Below are positions 11,679 to 21,142 of a stretch of 64,000 nt of DNA, piece by piece. The position numbers were made by a program, and so were the translations under genes. Below the pieces are notes generated by a model, which was not told the DNA's origin, did no database searches, and saw only the letters and a list, made by a program, of their open reading frames with translations. Every line of letters starts with the position of its first letter. The first letter of the stretch is position 1. This DNA is from Dactylosporangium aurantiacum (lineage in GTDB: Bacteria > Actinomycetota > Actinomycetes > Mycobacteriales > Micromonosporaceae), in assembly GCF_000716715.1 (NCBI RefSeq), contig NZ_JNYJ01000001.1, positions 434,001 to 498,000 on the forward strand, written 5' to 3'.

Positions 11679-12905
11679 ATGCATGCCGGGGACGGCGCCG
11701 GTGACCGGCCGCGGGTCGTTCTCGGCGTCGCCGGCGGCATCGCCGCCTACAAGGCCTGTGAGCTGCTGCGGCTGCTGACCGAGTCCGGGCACCGGGTGCG
11801 GGTGGTGCCGACCGCGGCGGCGCTCACGTTCGTCGGCGAGGCGACCTGGGCGGCCCTGTCCGGGCAGCCGGTCAGCACCGACGTGTGGACCGGCGCCCAC
11901 GAGGTGCCGCACGTGCGGCTCGGGCGGGAGGCCGACCTCGTCGTCGTCGCCCCCGCCACCGCCGACCTGCTGGCCAAGGCCGCGCACGGCCTGGCCGACG
12001 ACCTGCTCACCAACACGCTGCTCACCGCCCGGTGCCCGGTGCTGTTCGCGCCGGCCATGCACACCGAGATGTGGGAGCACCCGGCCACCAGGGCCAACGT
12101 CGAGCTGCTGCGGTCCCGCGGGACCGTGGTCCTGGAGCCCGACGTCGGGCGGCTCACCGGCGCCGACACCGGCAAGGGGCGGCTGCCCGCCCCGGCGGAG
12201 ATCTTCGCCGTCACGCAGCGGCTGCTGCGCCGCGGCGACCTCGGCCCGGACCTGGCCGGACGGCACGTGGTCGTGACGGCCGGCGGCACCCGCGAGCCGA
12301 TCGACCCGGTCCGGTTCATCGGCAACCGCTCCTCCGGCAAGCAGGGTTACGCGATCGCCCGGGCCGCCGTCGCCCGTGGCGCGCGGGTGACGCTCATCTC
12401 GGCCAACGTCGCGCTGGCCGACCCGGCCGGCGCCGACCTGGTCCGGGTCGAGACCACCGAGGAGCTGCGGGTCGCCACCCTGGCCGCCGCCGAGGCCGCC
12501 GACGTCGTGATCATGGCGGCCGCGCCCGCCGACTTCCGGCCCGCGGTGTTCGCCCCCGGCAAGATCAAGAAGGTGGACGGGGCCGCGCCGACCCTCGACC
12601 TGGTCACCAACCCCGACATCGCCGCCGAGCTCGGCGCCGCGAAGCGGGAGGGGCAGGTGCTCGTCGCGTTCGCCGCGGAGACCGCCGCGATCGAGCAGGC
12701 CGTCGCCAGCGGTCACGAGAAGTTGCTCCGCAAGCGGGCGGACCTCATCGTGGTGAACGAGGTGGGCGTCGGCAAGACCTTCGGCGCCGAGCGCAACGAG
12801 GCGGTGATCCTCGGCGCCGACGGCACCCGCGACGCACTGCCCGAACTGTCCAAAGACGACCTTGCCGATAGGATTTTGGACACCGTGCTCGCCCGTTTGC
12901 CCTGA
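11679..12905 (+). CDS. coaBC: CoaBC: phosphopantothenoylcysteine decarboxylase / synthetase
   Basis: 408 aa bifunctional enzyme of coenzyme A synthesis. The N-terminal FMN decarboxylase domain (1-190) shows GVAGGIAAYKACEL, the active-site histidine region EVPHVRLGREAD, and PAMHTEMW, the actinobacterial form of the PAMN clamp. The C-terminal CTP-dependent synthetase domain shows VTAGGTREPIDPVRFIGNRS, PADFRP, and the lysine pair of GKIKK. It condenses cysteine with phosphopantothenate, then decarboxylates. Downstream of rpoZ as in mycobacteria. Confidence 0.95.
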   Translation: MHAGDGAGDRPRVVLGVAGGIAAYKACELLRLLTESGHRVRVVPTAAALTFVGEATWAALSGQPVSTDVWTGAHEVPHVRLGREADLVVVAPATADLLAKAAHGLADDLLTNTLLTARCPVLFAPAMHTEMWEHPATRANVELLRSRGTVVLEPDVGRLTGADTGKGRLPAPAEIFAVTQRLLRRGDLGPDLAGRHVVVTAGGTREPIDPVRFIGNRSSGKQGYAIARAAVARGARVTLISANVALADPAGADLVRVETTEELRVATLAAAEAADVVIMAAAPADFRPAVFAPGKIKKVDGAAPTLDLVTNPDIAAELGAAKREGQVLVAFAAETAAIEQAVASGHEKLLRKRADLIVVNEVGVGKTFGAERNEAVILGADGTRDALPELSKDDLADRILDTVLARLP

Positions 12906-12977
12906 TCATGCCGTTTCCACGGTGCCGTGGCGGCCCGGACTCAACCATGCCTTTATCAAGACACCAGCGTCGGGTCG

Positions 12978-12983
12978 TACACT
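12978..12983 (+). promoter_or_regulatory. Possible metK -10 element
   Basis: TACACT sits 45 bp before the metK start, with an AT-richer TTTATC stretch about 20 bp upstream of it. No SAM riboswitch architecture was found in the 122-bp gap. Confidence 0.35.
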
Positions 12984-13027
12984 GCTGCGAAACCACACAA
13001 CCGACGCCGTATCCCTGAGGAGCACCA

Positions 13028-14221
13028 TTGGCCCGCCGCCTGTTCACGTCAGAGTCGGTCACCGAAGGTCACCCGGACAAGATCGCCGATCAGATCAGCG
13101 ACGGCATTCTCGATGCGCTCCTCACGCAGGACGCCCGCAGCCGGGTCGCCGTTGAAACCCTGATCACCACCGGTCAGGTCCACGTGGCCGGCGAGGTGAC
13201 CACGTCCGCGTACGCCGACATCGCCAAGATCGTCCGTGAGACGATCCTCGGCATCGGGTACGACTCGTCCAAGAAGGGCTTCGACGGGGCCTCCTGCGGC
13301 GTGAGCGTGTCGATCGGCGCCCAGTCGCCCGACATCGCGCAGGGCGTCGACTCCGCGCTGGAGGTCCGCGAGGGCTCCGGCAGCGACAACCTCGACCTGC
13401 AGGGCGCCGGCGACCAGGGCATGATGTTCGGCTTCGCCTGCAGCGAGACGCCCGAGCTGATGCCGCTGCCGATCGCGCTGGCGCACCGGCTGGCCCGCCG
13501 CCTCTCCGCCGTGCGCAAGGACGGCACCATCCCCTACCTGCGGCCCGACGGCAAGACCCAGGTCACCATCGAGTACGACGGGCTGCGCCCGGTCCGGCTG
13601 CACACCGTCGTGGTGTCCAGCCAGCACGCGCCCGACATCTCCCTGGAGTCGCTGCTGACCCCCGACGTGCGCGAGCACGTCATCGCCCCCGAGCTGGAGG
13701 GCCTGGGCCTGGAGACCGACGGCTACCGGCTGCTGGTCAACCCGACCGGCCGCTTCGAGATCGGCGGCCCGATGGGCGACGCCGGCCTCACCGGCCGCAA
13801 GATCATCGTCGACACCTACGGCGGCTACGCCCGCCACGGCGGCGGCGCGTTCTCCGGCAAGGACCCGTCGAAGGTGGACCGGTCCGCGGCGTACGCCACC
13901 CGCTGGGTCGCCAAGAACGTCGTGGCCGCCGGCCTGGCCGAGCGCTGCGAGGTCCAGGTCGCCTACGCGATCGGCAAGGCGCACCCGGTCTCGCTGTTCG
14001 TGGAGACCTTCGGCACCGAGGTCGTGCCGGTCGATCGGATCGAGAAGGCCATCAACGAGGTCTTCGACCTGCGCCCGGCCGCGATCATCCGCGACCTGGA
14101 CCTGCTCAAGCCGGTCTACCAGCAGACCGCGGCCTACGGTCACTTCGGCCGCGAGCTGCCGGGCTTCACCTGGGAGCAGGCGAGCCGCACCGCCGAGCTG
14201 AAGTCCGCCGCCGGCGCCTGA
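13028..14221 (+). CDS. metK: S-adenosylmethionine synthetase
   Basis: 397 aa from TTG 13028, six bases after GGAG. It makes SAM from ATP and methionine. Signature segments are [20 protein letters not shown] at the start, [12 protein letters not shown] around residue 130, and the glycine-rich [20 protein letters not shown] loop near 275. Full length. A strong hairpin follows the stop codon, so it probably ends its own transcript. Confidence 0.97.
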   Translation: MARRLFTSESVTEGHPDKIADQISDGILDALLTQDARSRVAVETLITTGQVHVAGEVTTSAYADIAKIVRETILGIGYDSSKKGFDGASCGVSVSIGAQSPDIAQGVDSALEVREGSGSDNLDLQGAGDQGMMFGFACSETPELMPLPIALAHRLARRLSAVRKDGTIPYLRPDGKTQVTIEYDGLRPVRLHTVVVSSQHAPDISLESLLTPDVREHVIAPELEGLGLETDGYRLLVNPTGRFEIGGPMGDAGLTGRKIIVDTYGGYARHGGGAFSGKDPSKVDRSAAYATRWVAKNVVAAGLAERCEVQVAYAIGKAHPVSLFVETFGTEVVPVDRIEKAINEVFDLRPAAIIRDLDLLKPVYQQTAAYGHFGRELPGFTWEQASRTAELKSAAGA

Positions 14222-14232
14222 TCAATCCTTCG

Positions 14233-16368
14233 ATGTTGGCCGATCGATCGCATTCCCGGGTTGATCGGCCAACGTCTATTTCTGGACCCGCCGGCGACGC
14301 ATCACAGGACGGTCTCTTCCCCCAACTGGAGCCGGTCGTCCCGATCAGCGGGCGGGCCGCCGCGGAGCGCGTCGCCGGGCGCGCGAAGACCGCCGGCCGG
14401 GCCCGCACCGCGAAGGCCGCCCCGCCCCGCCCGGCGGCCGCCGAGCTGCCGGTCGCGCGGGTGTGCGTGGACGTGCCGCTGCCGCACCTCGACCGGCCCT
14501 TCGACTATCAGGTGCCGGCCACCCTCGACGACGCCGCCCGGCCCGGGGTGCGGGTCAAGGTGCGCTTCGCCGGCCAGCCCGTCGACGGCTACCTGCTGGA
14601 GCGCGTCGCCGCGTCCGGCCACGAGGGGCAGCTGCTGTTCCTGGAGAAGGTCGTGTCGCCGGAGCCGGTGCTGCGCCCCGAGATCGCCGCCCTGGCCAGG
14701 GCGGTCGCCGACCGGTACGCGGGCACCATGTCCGACGTGCTGCGCCTGGCCGTCCCGCCCCGGCACGCCCGCACCGAGCAGGCCCCCGTCGCGCACGGCG
14801 TCGCCCGGCCCGTCCCGGCGGTCGAGGAGCACGGCTGGCGGCGGTACACCGCCGGACCCGCCCTGCTGCGCGCCCTCGGCGACGGGCGCCGCCCGCACGC
14901 CGTGTGGACCGCGCTGCCCGGCGAGGACTGGCCCGCCCGGCTCGCCGAGGCCGCCGCGACCACGCTCGGCGGCGGCCGCGGCGCGCTGCTCGTCGTCGCC
15001 GACGCCCGCGACCTGGACCGCCTCGACGCCGCCATGACCACCGCGCTCGGCGGCACCGGCGCGCACGTGGCGCTGTCGGCGGCGCTCGGCCCGGCCGAAC
15101 GCTACCGGCGCTTCCTCGCCGCCGCCCGCGGCCAGGCCCGGGTCGTCATCGGCACCCGCGCCGCGTGCTTCGCCCCGGTCGCCGACCTCGGCCTCGTCGC
15201 GATCTGGGACGACGGCGACGACCTGCACGCCGAGCCCCGGGCGCCCTACCCGCACGCCCGCCAGGTCCTGCTCGCCCGCGCCGAGCAGGCGGGGTGCGGC
15301 GTCATCGTGGGCGGTTTCGCGCGTACCGCCGAAGCCCAGCAGCTCATCGAGGCGGGCTGGGCGATCGAGGTCGCCGCCGCGCGCGACGTGCTGCGCCGGC
15401 ACATGCCGAAGGTGGTCACCGTCGGCGAGGACGACCAGCTGGCCCGCGACCCGGGCGCCGTGTCGGCCCGGCTGCCCACCGCCGCGTGGCGGGCCGCCCG
15501 CGACGCCCTGCAGCGCGACGCGCCCGTGCTCATCCAGGTGCCGCGGCGCGGGTACGTGCCGTCCGTCGCCTGCGCCGAGTGCTACACCGCCGCCCGCTGC
15601 CCGAACTGCTCCGGCCCGCTCGCCCTGCCGTCGGCGTCGGCGCCCCCGTCGTGCCGCTGGTGCGGGCGGGTCGCGGCCGCGTACAGCTGCCCGGAATGCG
15701 GCAGCAGGCGGCTGCGGGCCTCGGTCGTCGGCGCCCGCCGCACCGCCGAGGAGCTGGCCCGCGCCTTCCCGGACACCCCGGTGCGCACCTCCGGCCGCGA
15801 CGGCGTCCTCGCCACGGTCCCCGGCGAGGCCTCCATCGTGGTGTCCACCCCGGGCGCGGAGCCCGTCGCGACCGGCGGGTACGGCGCCGTCCTCCTCCTC
15901 GACAGCTGGGCCCTGCTCACCCGCGCCGACCTGCGCGCCACTGAGGAGGCCCTGCGCCGGTGGCTGACCGCCGCGTCCCTGACCCGCCACACCGGCCAGG
16001 TCGTCGTGGTCGCCGACGCGTCCCTCGCCGTCGTGCAGGCCCTGGTCCGCTTCGACCCCGGCTGGCTCGCCGCCCGCGAGCTCGCCGACCGCCGCGAGCT
16101 CGGCTTCCCGCCGGTGGTCCGGATGGCGTCGCTCACCGGCACCCCCGCCGCCGTCGCCGACCTCCTCGCCGTCGCCCGCCTCCCACCGGGCGCGGAGGTC
16201 CTCGGCCCCGTCCCCGCCGGCGACGACCAGGAACGCATGCTGGTGCGCACCGGCCGGGCCACCGGCCGCGCCCTGGCCCTGGCCCTGCGCACCGCCGCCG
16301 GCCTGCGCTCCGCCCGCAAGGCCACCGACCCCGTGCGGATCCAGGTCGACCCCCTGGACCTGCTGTGA
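14233..16368 (+). CDS. priA: PriA-like primosomal protein N', helicase motifs degenerate
   Basis: Up to 711 aa. The N-terminal 3'-DNA-binding domain reads VDVPLPHLDRPFDYQVP, and an eight-cysteine zinc region (about 450-500) contains CAECYTAARCPNC, CRWCG and CPECG. The Walker A position reads ALPGEDWP instead of GxGKT, the DEEH box is IWDDGDD, and motif VI is lost. This matches the known actinobacterial PriA without ATPase motifs, so it may recruit partners rather than unwind DNA. The start is uncertain: ATG 14233 lies in the metK hairpin, and a later start such as GTG 14461 would leave about 635 aa. Confidence 0.85.
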   Translation: MLADRSHSRVDRPTSISGPAGDASQDGLFPQLEPVVPISGRAAAERVAGRAKTAGRARTAKAAPPRPAAAELPVARVCVDVPLPHLDRPFDYQVPATLDDAARPGVRVKVRFAGQPVDGYLLERVAASGHEGQLLFLEKVVSPEPVLRPEIAALARAVADRYAGTMSDVLRLAVPPRHARTEQAPVAHGVARPVPAVEEHGWRRYTAGPALLRALGDGRRPHAVWTALPGEDWPARLAEAAATTLGGGRGALLVVADARDLDRLDAAMTTALGGTGAHVALSAALGPAERYRRFLAAARGQARVVIGTRAACFAPVADLGLVAIWDDGDDLHAEPRAPYPHARQVLLARAEQAGCGVIVGGFARTAEAQQLIEAGWAIEVAAARDVLRRHMPKVVTVGEDDQLARDPGAVSARLPTAAWRAARDALQRDAPVLIQVPRRGYVPSVACAECYTAARCPNCSGPLALPSASAPPSCRWCGRVAAAYSCPECGSRRLRASVVGARRTAEELARAFPDTPVRTSGRDGVLATVPGEASIVVSTPGAEPVATGGYGAVLLLDSWALLTRADLRATEEALRRWLTAASLTRHTGQVVVVADASLAVVQALVRFDPGWLAARELADRRELGFPPVVRMASLTGTPAAVADLLAVARLPPGAEVLGPVPAGDDQERMLVRTGRATGRALALALRTAAGLRSARKATDPVRIQVDPLDLL
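14235..14273 (+). terminator. Stem-loop between metK and priA
   Basis: Perfect 11-bp arms GTTGGCCGATC (14235-14245) and GATCGGCCAAC (14263-14273), 17-nt loop, followed by a T-containing CGTCTATTTCTGG. Probably terminates metK. It overlaps the most upstream possible priA start. Confidence 0.65.
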
Positions 16369-17156
16369 GCGCACCACCGGCGGTCCTCGCCTACGCCGCC
16401 GCGGTGGCCGCCACGCTGCACGAGGAGCACCCCGGCACCGTCGGGGTGTACCTGCACGGGTCCGCGGCCCTCGGCGGCTTCCGCGCGGGCACCAGCGACG
16501 TCGACATCCTCGCCGTCGTCCCCGGCCCCGTCGCAGTGCCCGGCGCTGATCCCGGTGCCGCGGTGCGGCTCGGCGAACGGCTCGCCGCGGTCCCCGGCTG
16601 CCCGGGCAGCGGCCTGGAGCTGAGCGTCATCACCGCCGCGACCGCCGCCGACCTCGGCAGCTGCCCGTTCGAGGTGCACGTCGCCACCACCGACGCACCC
16701 GCGCGCATCGTCGCTGGCGACGGCCACCCCGGCGACCCCGACCTGGTCCTGCACGCCACGGTCTGCCGCGAGCACGCCGTCGCGGTCACCGGCCCGCCCC
16801 CGCCGGCGGTGTTCGCCCCGGTGCCCCGCGAGCGCGTGCTGGCCGCGATGGTCGAGGAGCTGCGCTGGGCGTCGCTGCGGCACGCCACGGTGTACGCGGT
16901 CCTCAACGCCTGCCGCGCCGCCCGGTACGCCGAGGAGGGCACCCTGTGCTCGAAGCTCGCCGGCGGCGAGTGGTTCCTGCGCCGGCACGGCCCCACCCCG
17001 GTCGTCGGCGCCGCCCTGACCGCCCAGCGTCACGGCCTCGAGCTGCCCCCACCCCGCGGCCGTATCACCGTCCTGCAGCGGGTCCAGGCCGCGCGGGCGT
17101 TCGTCGCCACCGTCCAGGACCAGCTGCGCGCCACCCTGGCGCAGCCGCACCCCTGA
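16365..17156 (+). CDS. AadA-like aminoglycoside nucleotidyltransferase family protein
   Basis: 263 aa from GTG 16365 overlapping the priA stop (GTGA). The nucleotidyltransferase core reads YLHGSAALGGFRAGTSDVDI, with the metal-binding aspartates in SDVD. A third acidic candidate lies in GLELSVIT. The C-terminal helical half ends with LCSKLAGGEWFLRR, typical of the AadA/DUF4111 family. Relatives adenylylate streptomycin or spectinomycin, but chromosomal homologues in soil actinobacteria may have other substrates. Resistance is inferred, not shown. It is convergent with the P-loop kinase. Confidence 0.8.
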   Translation: MSAPPAVLAYAAAVAATLHEEHPGTVGVYLHGSAALGGFRAGTSDVDILAVVPGPVAVPGADPGAAVRLGERLAAVPGCPGSGLELSVITAATAADLGSCPFEVHVATTDAPARIVAGDGHPGDPDLVLHATVCREHAVAVTGPPPPAVFAPVPRERVLAAMVEELRWASLRHATVYAVLNACRAARYAEEGTLCSKLAGGEWFLRRHGPTPVVGAALTAQRHGLELPPPRGRITVLQRVQAARAFVATVQDQLRATLAQPHP

Positions 17157-17187
17157 CCCGGCGCGACGGCAACGGGGCCGGCCCGGC

Positions 17188-17754
17188 TCAGCGCAGCATC
17201 ATCCGCAGCGACGCCGCGAGGTCCGGGGCGCCCTCGCGGTTGTCGATCTCGTGGTGCGCGACGGCGGGCGGGCGGTCCGGGGGGATGGCGGCGAGGAAGT
17301 CGTCCCAGCGGTCCAGCTTCTGGCCGTCGCGGTGCGAGCCGCGGGCGAGCAGCCGGGCCCGCAGCGTCGCCGGGTCGGAGCGGACCCACACCAGGTGGAC
17401 GGGTTCGCCGCCGAGGGCGGCCACGAAACCGGCCCAGCGGGCCGGGTCGGAGATCTGGCCGGTGAACGGCGCGGACAGCACCACCGGGCAGCCGCGGGAG
17501 CGGATCTCCCGGGCGGTGGCCGCCAGGCCGGCGTACTCGTGGGGTTTGATGTTCGCGTCGTACCAGACACCTTCGCGCTCGCCGGGGGAGCGGCCCGCGG
17601 AGGCGAGCGTGGCGGCGACGAAACCGCCGTAGACGGTGTCCTTGTCGAGCAGGGCGGGCGGCGGGTCGAGCAGGCCGATCAGCAGGTCGGCGACGGTCGA
17701 CTTGCCCGCGCCGGGCGGTCCGGCGACCACCCACACCTCGCCGGGGTCCCTCAC
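17188..17754 (-). CDS. P-loop kinase-like AAA family protein
   Basis: 188 aa. Walker A is [12 protein letters not shown] near residue 15; [11 protein letters not shown] resembles the substrate loop of small-molecule kinases and zeta-type AAA_33 proteins; an arginine-rich lid reads [20 protein letters not shown]. It likely phosphorylates a small molecule, but the substrate is unknown. It overlaps the 3' end of the ABC exporter gene by four bases (last gene of this minus-strand group). Confidence 0.75.
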   Translation of the reverse strand: MRDPGEVWVVAGPPGAGKSTVADLLIGLLDPPPALLDKDTVYGGFVAATLASAGRSPGEREGVWYDANIKPHEYAGLAATAREIRSRGCPVVLSAPFTGQISDPARWAGFVAALGGEPVHLVWVRSDPATLRARLLARGSHRDGQKLDRWDDFLAAIPPDRPPAVAHHEIDNREGAPDLAASLRMMLR

Positions 17755-19481
17755 GCCACGAGCAGCTGGTTGGTGGCGAGCTCCCGGTACAGGTCGCTGG
17801 TCTCCAGCAGGTCGGCGTGCCGGCCGGTGGCGACGACCCGGCCGCCCTCCATGACCACGATCTGGTCCGCGTCCACGACGGTCGACAGGCGGTGCGCGAC
17901 GACGATCATCGTCCGATTGTGCGCCACGGTGTCGATCGCCTGGCGCAACGCCACCTCGTTGCGCGCGTCGAGGTTGGAGGTCGGCTCGTCCAGCAGCAGG
18001 ATCGGGGGTGCGGCGAGGAGGGTACGGGCGATCGCGAGCCGCTGCCGCTCACCGCCGGACAGCAGCACACCGCCCTCGCCGACCTGCGCGCCGAGGCCTT
18101 CTGGGGCGCGGTCGACGACGTCGGCGAGGTTGACCGCGTCGAGGACCTCCAGCATCTGGGCGTCGGTGGCGGCGGGCGCGGCCAGGCGCAGGTTGTCCCG
18201 CAGCGTGCCGGCGAGGACCGGGGCCTCCTGCTCGACGTAGCCGAGCTGGGCGCGCAGCACCTGCCGCGGCAGGTCCCGCACGTCGACGCCGGCGACCCGG
18301 ACGGTGCCGTCGGTCACGTCGTAGAACCGCTCGACCAGCTGCAGCAGCGTGGACTTGCCCGCCCCGGAGGGGCCGACGAGGGCGGTGCGGGTGCCGTACG
18401 CCACGGCGAAGGACACGTCACGGACCACCGGCTGCGCCGCCCCCGCATAGGCGAACGTGACCCCGTCGAACGCGACGGCGACGGGGCCGGAGGTCACCGC
18501 GGCGGTGCCCGCGTCCTGTTCCGCGGGCACGTCGAGGATGTCGTGCATGCGCTGCAGCGCGCCGAGGCCCGTCTGCAGCTGCGTGTACGCGTGCAGGGCC
18601 TGACCGAGCGGCATGACCAGGAAGAACAGGTAGAGCACGAAGGCGACCAGGTCACCGACGGAGATGGTGCCGTTGGCGACCCGGGCGCCGCCGACGCCGA
18701 GCAGCAGCAGGAACGCGCCCTGGATCGCGGCGACGCTGGCCGGGCCGACGAGCGCCTGCAGCTTCGCGATGCGCACCCCCGCCCGGTACGCCTCCTCGGC
18801 GCCGGCCTCGACGGTCGCGGCCTCGCGCTGCTCGGCGTTGCTGGCCCGGATGGTGCGCGCGGCGGTCAGGGCACGCTCCACGGCGCTGGTCATGTCGCCG
18901 ATGCGGGCCTGCGCCTCCTGCGACGCGGGCCGCACCCGGCGGGAGAACACCACCGCGATCGACAGGCCCAGCGCCAGGCCACCGCCGGCGGTGAGGAACA
19001 GCACCGGGTCCAGCAGCAGCATCGCGCCGGCCGCGCCGAGCACCATGACGGCGCCGGTGACGGTCTCGAACAGCCCGGACGTGACGACGGCCCGCAGCAG
19101 CGTGGTGTCCGCGCCGACCCGGGACAGCAGGTCGCCGGTGCGGCGCTGGTCGTACTCGGCGATCGGCAGCCGCAGCAGGTGCCGGGTCAGCCGCCGCCGG
19201 GCGGTGAGCACCAGCCCCTCGGCGGTGCGCTGCAGCAGGTAGTCGCGCAGCGCGTTGAGCAGGGCGACCGCGGCGAGGACCGTGACCAGCAGCGCGACGG
19301 TGCGCCCCACCGGCCGGGCCGCCTGCAGCCCGTCGAGGACGTCGCGGGTCAGCAGCGGCTGGGCGAGCGTGGTCAGCGACCCGAGCAGCGACAGCACGGC
19401 GACGACGCCGAGCGTGCCGCGGTGCTCGCGCAGGTACGGCAGCAGGGAACGCAGCGAGACAGGTTTCTCCTTCGCGGCCAC
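17751..19481 (-). CDS. ABC exporter half-transporter (fused membrane and ATPase domains)
   Basis: 576 aa. An N-terminal six-helix exporter domain (about 20-310) with the cytoplasmic loop [20 protein letters not shown] is followed by an ATPase domain. Walker [10 protein letters not shown] lies near 373, signature [14 protein letters not shown] near 475, Walker [10 protein letters not shown] near 496, then the H-loop VVAHRLSTV. The MsbA/MDR-like layout implies a homodimer exporting a lipid, peptide or drug. The substrate is unknown. Ten bases after the amidohydrolase gene, so probably one operon. Confidence 0.92.
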   Translation of the reverse strand: MAAKEKPVSLRSLLPYLREHRGTLGVVAVLSLLGSLTTLAQPLLTRDVLDGLQAARPVGRTVALLVTVLAAVALLNALRDYLLQRTAEGLVLTARRRLTRHLLRLPIAEYDQRRTGDLLSRVGADTTLLRAVVTSGLFETVTGAVMVLGAAGAMLLLDPVLFLTAGGGLALGLSIAVVFSRRVRPASQEAQARIGDMTSAVERALTAARTIRASNAEQREAATVEAGAEEAYRAGVRIAKLQALVGPASVAAIQGAFLLLLGVGGARVANGTISVGDLVAFVLYLFFLVMPLGQALHAYTQLQTGLGALQRMHDILDVPAEQDAGTAAVTSGPVAVAFDGVTFAYAGAAQPVVRDVSFAVAYGTRTALVGPSGAGKSTLLQLVERFYDVTDGTVRVAGVDVRDLPRQVLRAQLGYVEQEAPVLAGTLRDNLRLAAPAATDAQMLEVLDAVNLADVVDRAPEGLGAQVGEGGVLLSGGERQRLAIARTLLAAPPILLLDEPTSNLDARNEVALRQAIDTVAHNRTMIVVAHRLSTVVDADQIVVMEGGRVVATGRHADLLETSDLYRELATNQLLVA

Positions 19482-19491
19482 GCCCCTGAGG

Positions 19492-20547
19492 CTAGCGCCG
19501 GTTCGCTGAGCGTCCCCTGAGCATGACCAGTGACGGGTGTCGCAGCGCCGCCGGCGTCACCCTCGGGTCGGCGGCGACGGCGACGAGGTCGGCCGGCGCG
19601 CCCTCCTCCAGCCCGGGGAAGCCCAGGTAACGCCGGGCGTCCCAGCAGGCGGCGCCGACCGCGGCGGCGGGCGGCAGGCCCGCGGCGACGAGGTGGCCGA
19701 TCTCGGCGACGACGTCGCCGTGGCCGAGGGAGTCGGTGCCGGCCAGGACCGTCACCCCGGCCTCCCACGCCGCGACGGTCGCGGTGCGCAGGCTCGCCAC
19801 GCCGCCGAGGAACCAGTCCTTGCGCGGCCCCTCCGGCTTCGTGCGCACCACGTCGACGTGCGGCAGGAACCCGGTCCACGTGGGGGTGACCGCCCCGCCC
19901 CGCGCGGCGAGGACGTCGAGCAGGTCCGGGGTGAGGAACCAGGCGTGCTCGATCGAGTCGACGCCGGCGAGGACGGCGTTGCGGGTGCCCTCCGCGGTCT
20001 GGCAGTGCGCGGCGACCCGCCCGCCGGCGGCGTGCACGGCGTCGCAGAGCTGCCGCAGCACCGGCTCCGGCGTCTTGGGCCGGTCGTGCTCCCAGTCGCC
20101 GTACGTCTTGCACCAGCCGTCGTTGGCGAGGGCCTGCGCGACCCCGGCCGCGGCCAGGTCCGCCGGCACGGTCTGCGGCTCGTCGAGGTCCTCCAGGCCC
20201 GCCCACGCCAGCCACGGCCCGGCGGTGACCAGGCGCGGCAGGTCCGGCCGGTCCCGCAGCGCCGCCGGGATCGGCTCGCGGTGCCCCGGCACCCGCAGCA
20301 GGGTGGTGCCGTCCGCCGCGTACGCGAGGGCCGCCGCCTCGAACAGCGCCGGGTCGAAGGCCATCGTGGCCGCGTCGTGGCCCAGGTGCGCGTGGGCGTC
20401 GACCAGCCCTGGGAGGATGAACCCGCCGTCGTGCACGGTCGTCGTGTCACCCGCGGGGCGGCGCAGGGTGATCCGGTCACCGAGGATCCAGATGTCGCGG
20501 ACGTCACCCTCGGGCAGCACGGTGCCACGCAGGTGGAGGCTGCTCAT
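19492..20547 (-). CDS. Metal-dependent amidohydrolase
   Basis: 351 aa. An imidazolonepropionase-like amidohydrolase: a composite N-terminal sandwich, then LPGLVDAHAHLGH (metal HxH, about residue 50), a probable carbamylated lysine in DGWCKTYGDW, metal histidines in RVAAHCQT and SIEHAWF, and the catalytic aspartate in LAGTDSLGHGD. Substrate unknown, possibly a cyclic amide or lactone. A TAGTGT -10 ends seven bases before the ATG, implying a leaderless mRNA. That -10 overlaps the def -10 on the other strand. Confidence 0.85.
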   Translation of the reverse strand: MSSLHLRGTVLPEGDVRDIWILGDRITLRRPAGDTTTVHDGGFILPGLVDAHAHLGHDAATMAFDPALFEAAALAYAADGTTLLRVPGHREPIPAALRDRPDLPRLVTAGPWLAWAGLEDLDEPQTVPADLAAAGVAQALANDGWCKTYGDWEHDRPKTPEPVLRQLCDAVHAAGGRVAAHCQTAEGTRNAVLAGVDSIEHAWFLTPDLLDVLAARGGAVTPTWTGFLPHVDVVRTKPEGPRKDWFLGGVASLRTATVAAWEAGVTVLAGTDSLGHGDVVAEIGHLVAAGLPPAAAVGAACWDARRYLGFPGLEEGAPADLVAVAADPRVTPAALRHPSLVMLRGRSANRR

Positions 20548-20553
20548 CGGGCC

Positions 20554-20563
20554 ACACTAGACT
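20554..20563. promoter_or_regulatory. Overlapping divergent -10 elements for the amidohydrolase and def
   Basis: On the plus strand TAGACT occupies 20558-20563; on the minus strand TAGTGT is the complement of 20554-20559. The two hexamers share two base pairs. The minus-strand start would fall on the amidohydrolase ATG (20547); the plus-strand start falls near 20570, ahead of def. Confidence 0.5.
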
Positions 20564-20596
20564 TGCGTGACTCGAATCAGATATGGGGTGCCTCGT

Positions 20597-21142
20597 TTGA
20601 CCGTCCAGTCCGTCCGCCTCTTCGGCGACCCGGTGCTGCGCACGCCCGCCGACGAAGTCGTCGACTTCGACCGGGAGCTGCGCAAGCTGGTCAATGACCT
20701 GCTCGACACCATGCGCCAGCAGAACGGCACCGGCCTCGCCGCGCCGCAGATCGGCGTCGGGCTGCGCGTGTTCACCTTCGACGTCGACGACGTCGTCGGG
20801 CACCTGGTCAACCCGGTGCTCGAGTTCCCCGACGAGGAGGAGCAGGACGGCCCGGAGGGCTGCCTGTCGATCCCCGGGGTCTACGTGGACACCAAGCGCC
20901 GCCAGCACGTCGTGGCCAAGGGGTTCAACCAGCACGGCGACCCGGTCCAGATCGTCGGCGACGGGCTCATGGCGCGCTGCGCCCAGCACGAGACCGACCA
21001 CCTCGACGGGGTCCTGTTCCTCGACCGGCTCGACGCCGACCGGCGCAAGCAGGCGATGAAGGAGATCCGCGCCGCCGAGTGGTACAACCCCGACGCCCCG
21101 CCGGTCGTGAAGGCCAGCCCGCACGGGCTGTTCGGCCGGTGA
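20597..21142 (+). CDS. def: Peptide deformylase
   Basis: 181 aa from TTG 20597 after GGGGTG. A GTG at 20567 would add ten residues, but it lies at the predicted transcription start and homologues typically begin MTVQ. It removes the formyl group from nascent proteins. Motif 1 is [10 protein letters not shown] (44-53), motif 2 EGCLS with the metal cysteine (87-91), and motif 3 HETDH (131-135). It partners with fmt immediately downstream (GTGA overlap). Confidence 0.94.
   Translation: MTVQSVRLFGDPVLRTPADEVVDFDRELRKLVNDLLDTMRQQNGTGLAAPQIGVGLRVFTFDVDDVVGHLVNPVLEFPDEEEQDGPEGCLSIPGVYVDTKRRQHVVAKGFNQHGDPVQIVGDGLMARCAQHETDHLDGVLFLDRLDADRRKQAMKEIRAAEWYNPDAPPVVKASPHGLFGR

Noticed and set aside
12906..13027. 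Possible SAM riboswitch before metK
   Set aside because: Only a small CCACGG/CCGTGG hairpin is present; none of the conserved SAM aptamer segments could be found.
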